64,000 bases of DNA from Monarcha castaneiventris obscurior (lineage: Eukaryota > Chordata > Aves > Passeriformes > Monarchidae), in contig JAMPIT010000566.1 of NCBI GenBank assembly GCA_026261815.1, positions 24,577,001-24,641,000 of the forward strand, written 5' to 3'. The notes below the pieces were generated by a model. It was not told the origin of the DNA and searched no databases. It worked only from the letters and a program-made list of their open reading frames with translations. Below are positions 1 through 10,664 of this stretch, piece after piece (within the stretch, counting starts at the first letter, position 1; each line of letters begins with the position of its first letter). The position numbers and the translations under genes were made by a program.

Positions 1-2238
1 CAGGACATCCATCCCAGAAGACCCATTCAAGTATTTGTAAGATTTCTAAACAAACCAGCAGTCACATTTCAGAACTCCTGTCCAGGTTAAATGGAAAATA
101 AAAATCAGACTGGAATAAAATCTAACTCTTCAGGCTTTTAGTGAGATTTCTTAACCAAGACGTAGTTACTGCAGCTCTGTGCTCATGCACCCTGCTATAC
201 TCAGTCGCAGCAACCGAATCCAGGACTCAGTTACTGGAAATGAGAAGTACAGTGCTAACCCTTCTGCTGGTTTTCCATATAGTACAGTAATACTGTATTT
301 GCCTGGCTCCGCAGGGTCCCGCGTGCCCCCAGGTGCCTGGGCAGGTTCAGGATTAAGTCTGTGACACAGAGTCAGGAAGGGTATCAGCTTGCATTCCAGC
401 AGGAGGATTTATTGCACCTCCACTGTCGAAGGCTGTAGAGATGTGACTTTTAAATGCAGAGCTGTAATTATTCTAATTGTAATGCTACCACCTATAACCC
501 ATGTTCACTCCTTTTTTTATGATTGTGTCAACATTTTTTCTCTCTCTACTCAGTTGTTTGGCCAGCTCCATAGTGCACCTATTTTTTATAACTCAGAAAG
601 GCAGGTCAGTGTCACACCATAACAGCTGGCTCCGTACTAAGGCATTATGCATCTACCATTGCACAAGTAAATTAGGTTAATTAGGTATTACTATCATCAC
701 TAGTGCACTTTTGCAGTAACAGAAAAGAGAATTAAAAATGTTACAATTGCTATTTTTAAACCTAGTGCAGAATGTATCTATTTAAACAATGGCACCAACA
801 ATATTCCAGTAGTTTATCATTAGAGTGGTAAGGGACCTGGCTGAGAGAATTCTGGTCCTATTTGTGTTTGTTTCTATCAAATACCCATCCAATGCATACT
901 CTGAGTGCTACAGCAGTATCAAAATACAAGAAGGAAAAATGGTACTTGTTAATTAACCAAGCAACATTATTTTCTGTCTGAACAACACAATTTTTTATTT
1001 TAGGAATTTAAGAGAAGCACCTGGCTTTACCAAGACAAGAATCTGGATTTAAATCCATCCAGGAGGAGACCACACCAGTCCAATTGCCCTTTAAAGAAGG
1101 TGTGTGTAATGTGCCAGCAACAAATACTGGAAGATATCCTGCCACTCCTGTCCTGTGTGATTAGTAACATGTAAGAACTGGATCCACAAAGCTGGTTTTT
1201 CTTTTTCCCTCAGAATTGTCTGATACAAATTCATCTTCAGTTTACAATCTGAAACAGCCTTTGAGAACCTCTCCACAGTAAAGCTCGCAAACATTTCTTT
1301 TGTAAATTTTCTTTGCATTTTATAAAGACTAGTCTTAAAAAGAAGAAAGTATGAAACAGAGCTAGATTTTTCTTCCTTCCGTGTCAGTAGAAAGGTACAA
1401 GCAGTGCCTCTATTTTTCAGTTACTCTATAAATAATGTCTCACTGCATTTTTAGGAGCATATAAATATGCCTAGCTTTTGTATCTTAATGTACACAGCAC
1501 ATTCTGCTAAGAGATCAAGGCAAGTTCATGCCCCATCTTCAAATTCTCTAATGCCTTAGCAAAATGACTGCTACAAATATTTGGGGGTTAGAAGTGCACA
1601 CAGAAATTACCAGTAACATTTCCCCTTTGATTGCCATCATTGTGAATAACAAACACTGTCAAAGAAGTAGGAGAGCAAGATGACATGATACTATATAAAA
1701 TGACACTACCAAAAACATACCTGTAAATGAAAGCTTTAAGAAAATGCTATCTTTTTTAATGGGAAATATAGATCACTTGAATGAATATGCAATATTCTCT
1801 GAGGCTTTGAATTAAATACAGACCTTAATAATTACCCTAATTGCTTCTGTTGTGATTCTACCTTTGAGTCTATATGAAACAAATATCTAACAATTAGTTA
1901 CACTTTAATTTAATCATCTGGTTTTGAATAAATGGCTGTTAGTATTTCTTTTAACAAACTTGTTTTAGAAAGACCAAAGACAAAATTTTTTTTTTCAGTT
2001 TAGCATCCAACATGTCATTTAGTCTGGTCTAACATATTTATTTGGGTTTTTTGCCCAGCAGTGGAAGTCCTCTATCTGGCAACAAAAGAAATGCGACAAA
2101 AGCTACAGCAGAAGGTGGAACACATTATTTGGTAACACATCTCAAACACAGCCTGGACAAACCACCTCAGAGGGTAAAAACATACATCATGTTTCAGCTT
2201 CCAAGCCCAATTTAGTCTTCAGTCTCTCAACTGAGCCT
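1..2238. other. Unique AT-rich noncoding DNA, no gene recognised
   Basis: No reading frame here resembles a protein and I see no recent repeat. The part around 1740-1960 is dense in TAAT/ATTA-type motifs and short on simple repeats, so it could be a regulatory element, but nothing proves it. A 10-base motif, GTCAATTAGG, occurs twice 12 bases apart at 2239-2260, at the right edge. Confidence 0.5.
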
Positions 2239-2258
2239 GTCAATTAGGGTGTCAATTA

Positions 2259-2314
2259 GGCCTTGATCCAGCAGAGCACCGAAGCATGTGTGTAATCTGA
2301 GCATGTGAATAACC
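2259..2314. repeat. Relic of an old amniote palindromic dispersed repeat
   Basis: The block starts with GGCCTTGATCCAGCAGAGCA and continues with GCATGTG-type words. This closely follows a dispersed repeat I remember from turtle and crocodile genomes, of the form 'CTTGATCCAGCAAAGCAC ... AAGCATGTGAGTA'. That repeat is palindromic and resembles a non-autonomous DNA transposon. Only one arm is readable here. The family name is uncertain and the identification is from memory. Confidence 0.55.
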
Positions 2315-4279
2315 TTGTTGCTCACTGCAAATCAGGATGATAGTGACAGGAGACAAATGAACAGGACCACCAGTTCATTCTCACATACAGCAATTATAAC
2401 ACACTTTAAAATATTTTCTTGATGAAGCAACATACTGGAAAATTGTGGCATTTGTCATCTCTGCTCCTTTTGGAGCCACTATTAAACCAGGGTTGCTGTT
2501 GATCTTTTTTGGTTGCTGTTGATCTTCTTTTTTGTTTTGTTTTGTTTTGTTTGGCAGAAAGAAACTAGGTATTCAGTCCTCTAGAACTACATGAAAAATC
2601 ACCTCTTTCCAAACTACACCTGCTTTAAAGTGGCATCTCTCTTTATTGAGCTATACAATAATAAAATTGTTTCTTATGTGTAGTGCAAATGCAAGATTTT
2701 CAGTATTTAACCTTTTAGTAGACTTGGCACCAGCAAGGCTGCTGCTCCTAGATATGTAATTAGAAGTGATTCACTATGAATTTGTGCCTCAGCTTGCCTG
2801 TACCCAACATGCAGAGTATGATCCCTCTCTTTTTGCAAAGCACTGAGGTCTCCCAATTGAAGACATATTCCTCTAGAATAACTTTTTGCTTTTGTTGCTT
2901 AGGCACACACACTGTGGCTCCTAAGGCAAGTCAGTAGCAATTGCAAACTGATCTATACTCCTCCCCATGAAAATTAAAAGTGTAGCTACAGCATGAGATT
3001 CTCCAGTTGCAGAATCACAAAGAACTGCACAACCATGTGCCTGCAGAAGTACTAGTGGAGGCAGGGCTGGGAATGTCACACTCAGGTGTCCACTGGGCTG
3101 TGGCAATAGTTTTACTCTCTGGACACTCCCTTAATAACTAGATGAGAAACAGAGAGATGTCATCTTTAAGAACTTTCTCCTGGACTCTTTAAAGCTTATT
3201 CCCATGCCAGTTTCAAAATACCACAAATGTTTGGGATAAACAGTGCAACATGGAACTTGCTAAGAAACAAGCCATCCTTTGCAACATGCTTTCAATGCCA
3301 GGCAAATGCAAGTAAAAATACCATGATAACACAAGTCCACAGTTTCCTCTCCAAGTCTGATCTTAACCTGAGACACCGACAGCCTGACAAATTCTTTTAT
3401 CTTAATTGCAGAGCAAGTGATGTAACAAGGAATACAAAACTAGGTTCGGGGTTTTGTGACACTCAGTTACAAAATGCTTCCGTGCAGGGTAATACCACTC
3501 AGAAAGGAAAGGGATCCAGTAAGAGCCTCATCTTGCTCCCACTGGAGTTTGCAGCAAAACTTACGCAGGAAGAGAATGAAACCTAAATGTGACACCGATG
3601 TTAAAACTGATGGACTCCTTTCTATAACCTGTCAAGTCAGTGATAGGTTGTTTGTACCTTTGATTGTTACAGGGAAATTACCAGATCAGAATTCTGAATC
3701 CTTGTAATAAATGAACTTTTAAAAATGTAACTCTTGCTTCTCAAACACTGTGTCATATGTTTTGTCAGGCTAGTGTAACACAAAAGGTTGTGATGTATAC
3801 ATTAAGATTTAAATGCACTCTTTGGAAATGACATGAAATGTGCAGCCTTTCCATTGTTTTTACACAAGAAAATTAACTCATTATTTCTATCTCAAGATTC
3901 AACCTCCTAAGTATCTCAACAGCAATGTTTTTTACCCTCTGAAACTGCTGCTGATGAAATGTTTTTTGTAGCTTTCTACTAAAGGAAAAAAGAGTTTAAA
4001 ATAAAAAAAAAAAAAAAAGACTGATACTGGCAAAAACTTTTCTGTCCAATGCATTGGCATGTTTACTTATCCACGCATATTCAAAGCTCACCGAAACACC
4101 CTTCCTCTTTTCAACAAAACAACCTCCCAATTTTTTGGTTAAAGCAGAAGAAATCACGTGGTGGAAGGTGTACACACTCTATGAAAGGAGAAAGCCACTG
4201 AGCCAGAAAACAATTCTAAAATGTGTACAGGGCTACAACAGTTAAATCTCAAAGCTGCTGAGAAATTGCTTGGATGCTA
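2315..4279. other. Unique noncoding DNA
   Basis: AT-rich sequence without a recognisable gene. It holds a 20-base tandem duplication with a (TTTTG)n tract (annotated separately) and a 16-A run at 4003-4018. The reading frame at 3227-3586 (119 codons) has no recognisable domain and is treated as chance. Confidence 0.5.
2491..2552. repeat. 20-bp tandem duplication followed by (TTTTG)n
   Basis: The unit GGTTGCTGTTGATCTTTTTT at 2491-2510 is repeated at 2511-2530 with one change (CTTCTTT instead of CTTTTTT). A TTTTG pentanucleotide tract follows directly. This is a simple replication-slippage structure, seen directly in the sequence. Confidence 0.85.
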
Positions 4280-4710
4280 TGAGCAAAAAGTGTGGTTCCA
4301 GAGTATAATCCTAGTGATACACTATGTTCTTTGCAAAAGGTTGTGAGGCCTTGGCCTAATAAGCATAATCTCATTACACTGCAAATAAAAGTTTCCTATT
4401 TATCTCCAGATTTCAAATGAATCTAATAAGGCTTATGATACAGTCACCCAATACCCTAATCATATTTCTGCCTATCTAAAAGCAATCAGTAATTGTGTTA
4501 TAGCAGAACGTGCTGACAATACCTCTGACACAGAAAGGAGAATGAGAGCCCAGCTGTACTAATTAAATTAAATGCTAGGCTGATGGAATACATTTGCTGA
4601 AGCTTGGAGAGTATGGGTGCAGAATTAATAAGCATTACAGCTTAGAGCAGGAGATGATATCATAATGGATGCAAGGTTTTGATGTGGAGAGCCTCATTCA
4701 GATTCAATGT
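4280..4710. promoter_or_regulatory. Candidate conserved noncoding block
   Basis: A long stretch of mixed, non-repetitive, mostly AT-rich sequence without low-complexity runs. It contains many TAAT/ATTA words and a TAATCC (OTX/PITX-type) site near 4303. It lies just upstream of the CpG island. The composition is typical of vertebrate developmental enhancers. Conservation itself cannot be seen from one sequence, so this is an inference. Confidence 0.3.
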
Positions 4711-4775
4711 ACCATAATGTACGGATGTGACAGCTGCTTAGAGAGGTGCAGAACCTTGAACAAAGTGCACAGGAA

Positions 4776-4825
4776 CTTTCTCTCCCCCCTCCTTCTTTTT
4801 TTCCCCTCCTCTCCCTCCTCCCCCC
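4776..4825. repeat. Pure pyrimidine tract (50 nt)
   Basis: All 50 bases are C or T, in interrupted runs of both. The complementary strand is pure purine. Such tracts can form triplex (H-DNA) structures and often flank CpG islands. It sits about 260 bp before the start of the CpG island. Confidence 0.8.
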
Positions 4826-5089
4826 ATCTTTTTTGTTACTCGCTTAGGAACTGTATTTTAATATTATCTGTGAGCTCAAAAAAAATACTGTTGTGGCCCA
4901 CAGTTTATTATTTATTGCAATCCTACCGGTTTGCACTGTGGTTTCTTTTCTCCCTATCTTCTCCCGTCTGCCGTTTTAAACTTACCATCCCTGCAAATAA
5001 GACAAAAACCCTTTGAAATACCGTTTATAACGCAAAATATATAGTTAATAATAATTTTGCCTTTCTTCCCTTATTTTTAATGCCAGAAA

Positions 5090-5790
5090 TCCTGAGTGCA
5101 GGGGAACTCCTGCAAGAGAGACGAAAAACCAAACGCAGACCACCCCGTCACTGCGGCCAAGCTGCTGCTGGGAGGGCTTGGGAAGGAGCAAAAACCCAGA
5201 GGGCCCAGAGGCGGCTTCCCCGGCCGAGAGCCGTGGGGCCCCGTCCCCGGCCCCGGCCCCGGCCCCGGCCCCGGCCCCGGCCCCGGCCCCGGCCCCGGCC
5301 CCGGCCCGTGCCAGCGCAGCACAATCTCCTGCTCATAAATGGCTGGCGGGGAGCGCCGGCCCGGGGCTGCTGCGCCAGCTCCGCCGGCCGGGGCTCATTA
5401 CCATGAGAATTTTGACAGGATATTGGATTTACTAATCCTGAACTTTCCGGGCTGACCCCTCATTCGCGAGCAGACAATGCCGGTGTCTGCCGGCCAGGCC
5501 CCTCCGCCTGCCCTCAGCATGTTTCACCCCCCGCCCCCGGCACACGCACAACCCACACACGGGCACCCCCGGCCCGGGGCTCCTCTGGCCGCCGCCGCCC
5601 CTCCCCGCCCGGCCCTGCAGCCGCCTCCCGGCGCTGCCCTGGCCGTGTGTCGCCTCTCCCGGCCCGAGGCTGCCCGCTTCCCCTCAGGAAGCCGAGCCCC
5701 GTGCGGGAGCGGGCAGCCTGGCCGCTGACCGCAGCCCCGCTGGAGGGGCTGCCCGTGCCAGCTATCCCCGCCGGCCTCCCTCCCCCCAAA
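5090..5790. promoter_or_regulatory. CpG island (possible promoter or orphan island)
   Basis: This is the only strongly GC- and CpG-rich stretch of the window, and both edges are abrupt. It has several GC-box-like words (CCGCCC, GGGCGG type) and the (GGCCCC)n array at 5245-5307. In the middle, at 5395-5460, is a short AT-richer segment with a TAATCC site near 5429. No TATA box stands out, and no adjacent coding exon is recognisable on either side. It may be the promoter of a noncoding or untranslated first exon, or an orphan island marking an enhancer. Several open frames cross it on both strands, but their composition follows the repeat and they are not convincing proteins. Confidence 0.7.
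5245..5307. repeat. (GGCCCC)n / (GGGGCC)n hexanucleotide array, about 10 units
   Basis: CCCCGG repeats without interruption for about ten and a half units. Read on the minus strand it is GGGGCC, a strong G-quadruplex-forming motif. Reading frames through it give runs of Gly-Pro, Pro-Arg, Pro-Ala and Gly-Arg. The motif is the same as the one that expands in human C9orf72, but nothing else here suggests that gene, so only the motif is shared. It lies inside the CpG island. Confidence 0.95.
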
Positions 5791-5799
5791 ACCGGCCAC

Positions 5800-6040
5800 T
5801 CCTGAAAACACAGTGCCTATTAAGTTGCTGAAAACAGCAGATTTCCACTGATACTATACAGATAGAGCTGACCATTAAATCGCAATTTTACATCCCCAGG
5901 CAGCAGTGGCTGCTGACAACCTCTAAAGCTTGTAATCCCATTTAACCCCCTCCTGTCATGAGCAGGCCCACCCTTTTGGAATAATGCAGGCCAAATTAAA
6001 CCTGACACGGCAACAAGAGAAGTAAAACCCCCTTTAGCTT
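5800..6040. promoter_or_regulatory. Candidate conserved noncoding block next to the CpG island
   Basis: Immediately after the GC-rich island the sequence becomes balanced, non-repetitive and rich in factor-site-like words: CCATTAAATC, a TAATCCC site near 5932, and CAAATTAAACCTGAC near the end. There are no homopolymer runs. This is what deeply conserved developmental enhancers usually look like. The call rests on composition and position only. Confidence 0.35.
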
Positions 6041-8857
6041 AAAAGTCATGCCACAGTGGGTAACCCTGACCTTCAGCTTTCCCTCTCCCTTCTCTAGGGA
6101 GCTCCCCCCTCCGCCGCTGCCGTTGACAGAGGCGGGAGTGGGGAATTGCAAGGCGGCTGGATGGCCCTGGGGACAAATTAAAGGGAATTTTGCTAGACAA
6201 GAGAAGCAAATTTCACCGGAGGGGTTTTCTTTCCTTCCCCCCCCCCCCTTTTAAAAGTCTTCCTCTAGTAATAAAAAATGAGCCCTGATCACTCCTTGCC
6301 AAGTGCTCCCTGCCTGACGTGACCGCCAAAGGCCATCCCTGCTGGAGCGGCCCCAGCCTGTTTTGCAGCCTCCCTGTCTCGGAAAGGAACCTCAGGTTTT
6401 CACAGCCCATGGCTGGCATTTAGCGCCGATTTCGGAAGGAAGCTGACCACTTCTAAGGTCCTCTAAAACAAACACCTCCCGAAAAAAGAAAAAAAAGTTC
6501 CCTTCCTATCTCAGACTCCTGCCTGTAGTCATCTGCTTTGTTAGGAGAGGAGGGGAAAGGCACTGGTAGGGTGAGACTCGTGCTACATTATTCACACGCA
6601 GCTAGTCCAGGAGTACAGGAGGAGCTTTCAGACCTAACCCAGGCAACATTGTGCTCATTACTCTGATCTCATTTGGGAAAATAACGCTGTTTGTTTGACA
6701 GTATTTTCGAGAATACTGGACTGTATGGACAAGCCGCTATAAACAGCATACATCCCCACCGCTGCACCAGTGCTTGCAAATGCGGAAGATGGCCTTTCAC
6801 ACTTAATCTACACACAAGCAGACCACCACAAGTTGCTCCCCAGTTCTCCTTTCTGTTTACTGCCTGCTGAAGAAAAGAGCCAAAAGTCAGAAAGCACCCT
6901 GATGCAGGTAAAGGCCACATTGCCACTCTATCTGCATTTTCTTATTTCTCTTTTTATGACAGGTGCACTGGGAATACAATTCTATAGCCAAATTACAAAC
7001 CAACACATTTTTCTACCTGTCTATCTATCTGTCAGCAAATACACACCCGTATTCAGTGAGACCTGCCCTTGCCATCCAACGCACTTTTCTCGGCACTCCC
7101 CCACCTGCCCTTATTTCTGTATGCTGAAGAGCATGCGAACAAACATCATCCAAAACAGAGCTATGCCTGCAGCAGGAGAGGTAAATCCCCGGATCGAGTG
7201 GAAAGTTTGCTGTGGAAGTTTGCAAGCTGCTTACCGCTGTAAGCCTCTGCAAGGGACCCTGTCTGCACCACACCATTTTGCCCGTAACTCACCGAGTCAC
7301 TCTCCCAGAGGCCCCAGAGCAGGAATGTACTTGCAGCGCTTCTAAATACTGGAGCACTAAAAAATCAGGCTCATTACCTGGACACATGGCTTCTCAGTAC
7401 TTCATTGCTTCAGATGCCAGATCCCTTGATGCTGCAGATCGGCTCAAAAATTTGAAGTACTCCTTCCTTTTTTTTCCCCTTTCCCTTTTTCTGTCTTTCG
7501 TTCATTCTTGAAAAAAAATAAAAACCAACAAAAAAAGGATGCTTGACTAAAGTTAGCTTAAATTTGTTAAGAATAAAACCGGCATAAATGTTTATTTCGA
7601 CTTCCTAGTGCGGCAGTGTACCGAAGCCCAGCCCGCCCAAGCCTCTTTAGCAATGGAGTGGTTTATTTAATTTGTCAGTATAATAGAAGCAGCTGAGTGA
7701 GAGACAGAGAATGCAGTGTGGTATAAAAGAAACAAAGGCTAAAAGTACCACTATTTTGATTCCCTTTTTAAAATTACTTCCAAAGTGTGGTATCTATTGT
7801 GAAGAATAATGCTGAACAAAGCACAGTGTCTTGGCAATATTCACAGAGCTCATTCACAGAGCCAGTTCTGTCTGTACATTCAGAGGTAGAATACACTTAT
7901 AAATGATGCATTGGAAGGACTATAGTTCCTATTGTATTCCCAGTGTAAACAAAAAGACAGACAGAAGCTGAATGGCATATGGGCAGCAGGGCCACACTTT
8001 ATTCAACCATTCCAGCACCATTGTGAAGGTAAAATGGAATGGGAGTTCTCTCTTCAAATCCAGTGAACACATTTTGGGTTAGGCTAACAATTTATATATA
8101 TAAAACACAGATCTGGTTGTAATTTGGTATACTACTGTGGAAAAGTGATCTTTAAAGCAATCTAAAATAGGGATTGCTGTCAAGTTTTAGAGGTCATTCC
8201 CAATGGGACTGTGTAGCCTCTGGAGAGGATGGTCTGAAAGAGGGTCTGTGTGGTGGCTGTGAAGGTGGGCGCTTGATGCATAGAGCCAAAATGGCCTAAA
8301 ACAGCAGTAGCAAAAGCTGACAAGGAGGCTGAGGAGCTCAGGATCTGACCAACCTGGAAAAAGATACGCTGTTGGAAGGGGCATTCTTTGTATGGACTGG
8401 AGTCTACCCATCTTTTCCCACCACTGCCCCATGTTTGTTAGCCAGCAAAGACTCTCTGATCCTGAAAAAGGAGATTGGAAATTGGAAACTTTGCCAGATA
8501 AGCATAAATCACCTTTACTAAGTCAGCCGTTGTCCCTGCTGAACAGTTTATGGTCAGAGAAAGCCTCTTCACTGTGTTTGAGGGGAAGAAAAAACCACTC
8601 CTCTGGAGGAAATATTAAAATTAGAATTAGATGTGTCCTTTCTGCCCTTGCTATGTCAGTTGATGCTGGGAAGTTTTATGATCACTAGCTCCTCTCCCTC
8701 CCTTTATATTTTCTGCTGAAGCTCTACTCACAGGATTCAGTCTTTCTGATTCATGCAGGCATGCCTGTGTCTGTGTGATACAGCATATCTGCTGCACATC
8801 ACACTCCTTGGTCACATTTGGAGGGATTTGTGTGTGAGTAGGGCAAAGGGACCAGTC

Positions 8858-8861
<4 letters not shown>
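6041..8861. other. Unique noncoding DNA, longest open frame of the window but no gene
   Basis: The sequence is mixed, with a 12-C run at 6237-6248 and a short TCTA repeat near 7020. The frame at 6770-7345 (+), 191 codons, is the longest in the window. It shows no recognisable domain, signal peptide or repeated motif, and by rough reckoning a frame of this length is expected by chance about once in a window this size. I do not call it as a gene. Confidence 0.5.

Positions 8862-8913
<52 letters not shown>
8862..8913. repeat. Uninterrupted run of 52 T
   Basis: A pure T run, equal to a 52-A tail on the minus strand. It may be the poly-A tail of a retroposed copy lying to the right on the minus strand, or a simple mononucleotide microsatellite. 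The sequence at 8914-9100 matches no element I know. Runs this long are prone to length error in assembly. Confidence 0.9.
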
Positions 8914-8914
<1 letters not shown>

Positions 8915-10106
8915 TGTTGGTCCTGTTGCATTTGCTCATTGCTCACCATGGGTGATCACTGACTGAGTTCCAGCAACCAGATTAGGAATTGCATGTTTGG
9001 TTTTGTCTGATGGCTGTTTTGTGCTCAGTACAGCTGGGGCCAGGCAGGATTTCACACCTGTTTGAAGTCACTGGAGAATAGTGTCCTTTGGGAGCTGAGG
9101 GAGGGTTCCAGTTGGGATGGGAGCCATCTGGAGATGAGCCTGCCTGACCTGTTCTGGTATTAAAAAGCCTGGCAGAATGTGCTTTCTTATGATGTGATGG
9201 TGATTTTGCAAGTTTCTGCCTTAAAAGTCACTGTCTTATGAAGATCTAACATGATCATATAAATACAAGGCGGCTCCAGATGAGGATTACTCAGCTTGAT
9301 CCCTAAAGCTGAGTGCAAGCTTCTCTTTATGAGTATTTATAGTCTTTAATTAAAATCAAATCTGGAAAGTCTGTCTCTCTGAGCACTTTCCTAAACTCTT
9401 TGATTCTATTCACAAGAAAATAGTACTTGGATTAAAGTATGTTTGATGTTTCCAGGAAAAAACCCCAACAAATACTATGTTTTCACTGAGAGTTGCTTCC
9501 TGCCAGAACTGATGCCAAGAAACCCAAAATATGTTAGTGACTGTGCTTAGATGTCAGCTTTGATTACAGATGTTTGTGTCCTCCCACTAGGGTTTTTCTC
9601 CATGAGGATCACGTTAGCAACAGTTGAAGCTGTTAGGAAGAGTTTGCAGCTGATGTAGTATCATGGTCAGAGCTTGATCCAAAGTCTGTGAATGCGCTTC
9701 ATGAACTCCCCTGCACAGCACCAGGTCCTAGGGAGAGCCCTAGGCAGAGCAGGTAGTGGCACTGCATATGGATGAAGGAGTGGGAAAAAAACAAAGGCTG
9801 TGCCCCCCCCCCCCCCCCCCCCCAAGTAAGAATGGGTGATTGATCAAAAGAAAAGAGCTTGGAACTTGAAGAAGACCTGGACAGAGTCACTATTAGTCAG
9901 AAGGTATGTCCTTTTGTCAGCCTGATAGAAATGACATCATTTTGTGCTGTAAATTAGAGATGCAGATGGACACATTTTGCCTGTTAGAAATCTACTTTAA
10001 ATAATGTTTGAAAACACAGAGCGATGATACACATGTGGAAATCCACAATTTTTTGCATGTTCTTTACTCAGTGTCTCAGGTAGGCAGATACACTTTCACT
10101 CCTGAG
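8914..10106. other. Unique noncoding DNA with a poly-C run
   Basis: No gene recognised. The only notable structure is a 21-C homopolymer at 9803-9823. Such runs are often mis-sized in assemblies. Confidence 0.5.
9803..9823. repeat. Poly-C run (21 C)
   Basis: An uninterrupted C homopolymer, G on the minus strand. It is seen directly, though its exact length may be unreliable. Confidence 0.9.
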
Positions 10107-10664
10107 TGTTGTGGTTTAACACTAGTTGGCAAGTTAAGTACCATGCAGCACCCGACCCTGAAGTGAGATGGGAAGGAGAACTGGAACAAGCATAAAGCCA
10201 ATAGGTTGAGATAAGAACAGCTTAAAATCTGATATGAAGTAAAATACACTACTATTAGTATTACTACTAATTGTAATGCAAAGGAAGATAAAAAGAAAGA
10301 GAAATGGAACTCAAGACAAACAAGGGATGCACAATACAATTGCTCATGATCCACTGACTGATGCCAGCCTGTTCCCAAGCAGTGATCAGTGGCTCCCAGC
10401 CAACCTACCCCAGTTTACGTACTGAACATGACATTCTTTGGTATGGAACATCCCTTTGGCCAGTTCAGGTCAGCTGCCCTGGCTATGCTCCCTCCTGGCT
10501 TCTTGTGCAGCTCCTCAGTGCCAGAGCATGGGAAACTAAAAACTACTTAGCAGCAACCAAAACATCAGCATGTTATCAACGTTATTCTTGTGCTAAATCC
10601 AAAACACAGCACTGTACCAGATACTAGGAAGAAAATTAACTCTATCCCAGCTGAAACTAGAACA
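10107..10664 (-). mobile_element. Solo LTR of a bird endogenous retrovirus
   Basis: The element runs from TGTTGTGGTTTAAC to a terminal AACA, and the 5-base flanks CTGAG (10102-10106) and GTGAG (10665-10669) form a target-site duplication with one mismatch. In sense (minus) orientation it begins with the remembered bird LTR pattern 'TGTTCTAGTTTCAGCTGGGA' and ends in GGTTTAA-complement sequence. It is the same family as the copy at 54907-55443. The TATA box of the family appears decayed here, reading TACGTAAA in sense around 10414. A 5-base duplication fits ERVL-type integration. There is no internal viral region and no gene, so it is a recombination-derived solo LTR. Short open frames inside it are not viral proteins. 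Confidence 0.85.

Noticed and set aside
5245..5307. The idea that the window contains the bird C9orf72 gene
   Set aside because: Only the hexanucleotide motif is shared, and no exon resembling that protein is visible nearby.
5077..5406. ATG-started frames with Gly-Pro, Pro-Arg, Pro-Ala or Gly-Arg runs on both strands
   Set aside because: They are produced by the hexanucleotide array, and the flanking residues resemble no protein.
6770..7345. Longest open frame of the window (191 codons, +)
   Set aside because: No recognisable domain or codon structure, and a frame of this length is roughly expected by chance in 64 kb of this composition.
10076..10627. Frames of 88-100 codons on both strands
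   Set aside because: They lie within or at the edge of the solo LTR and encode nothing recognisable.
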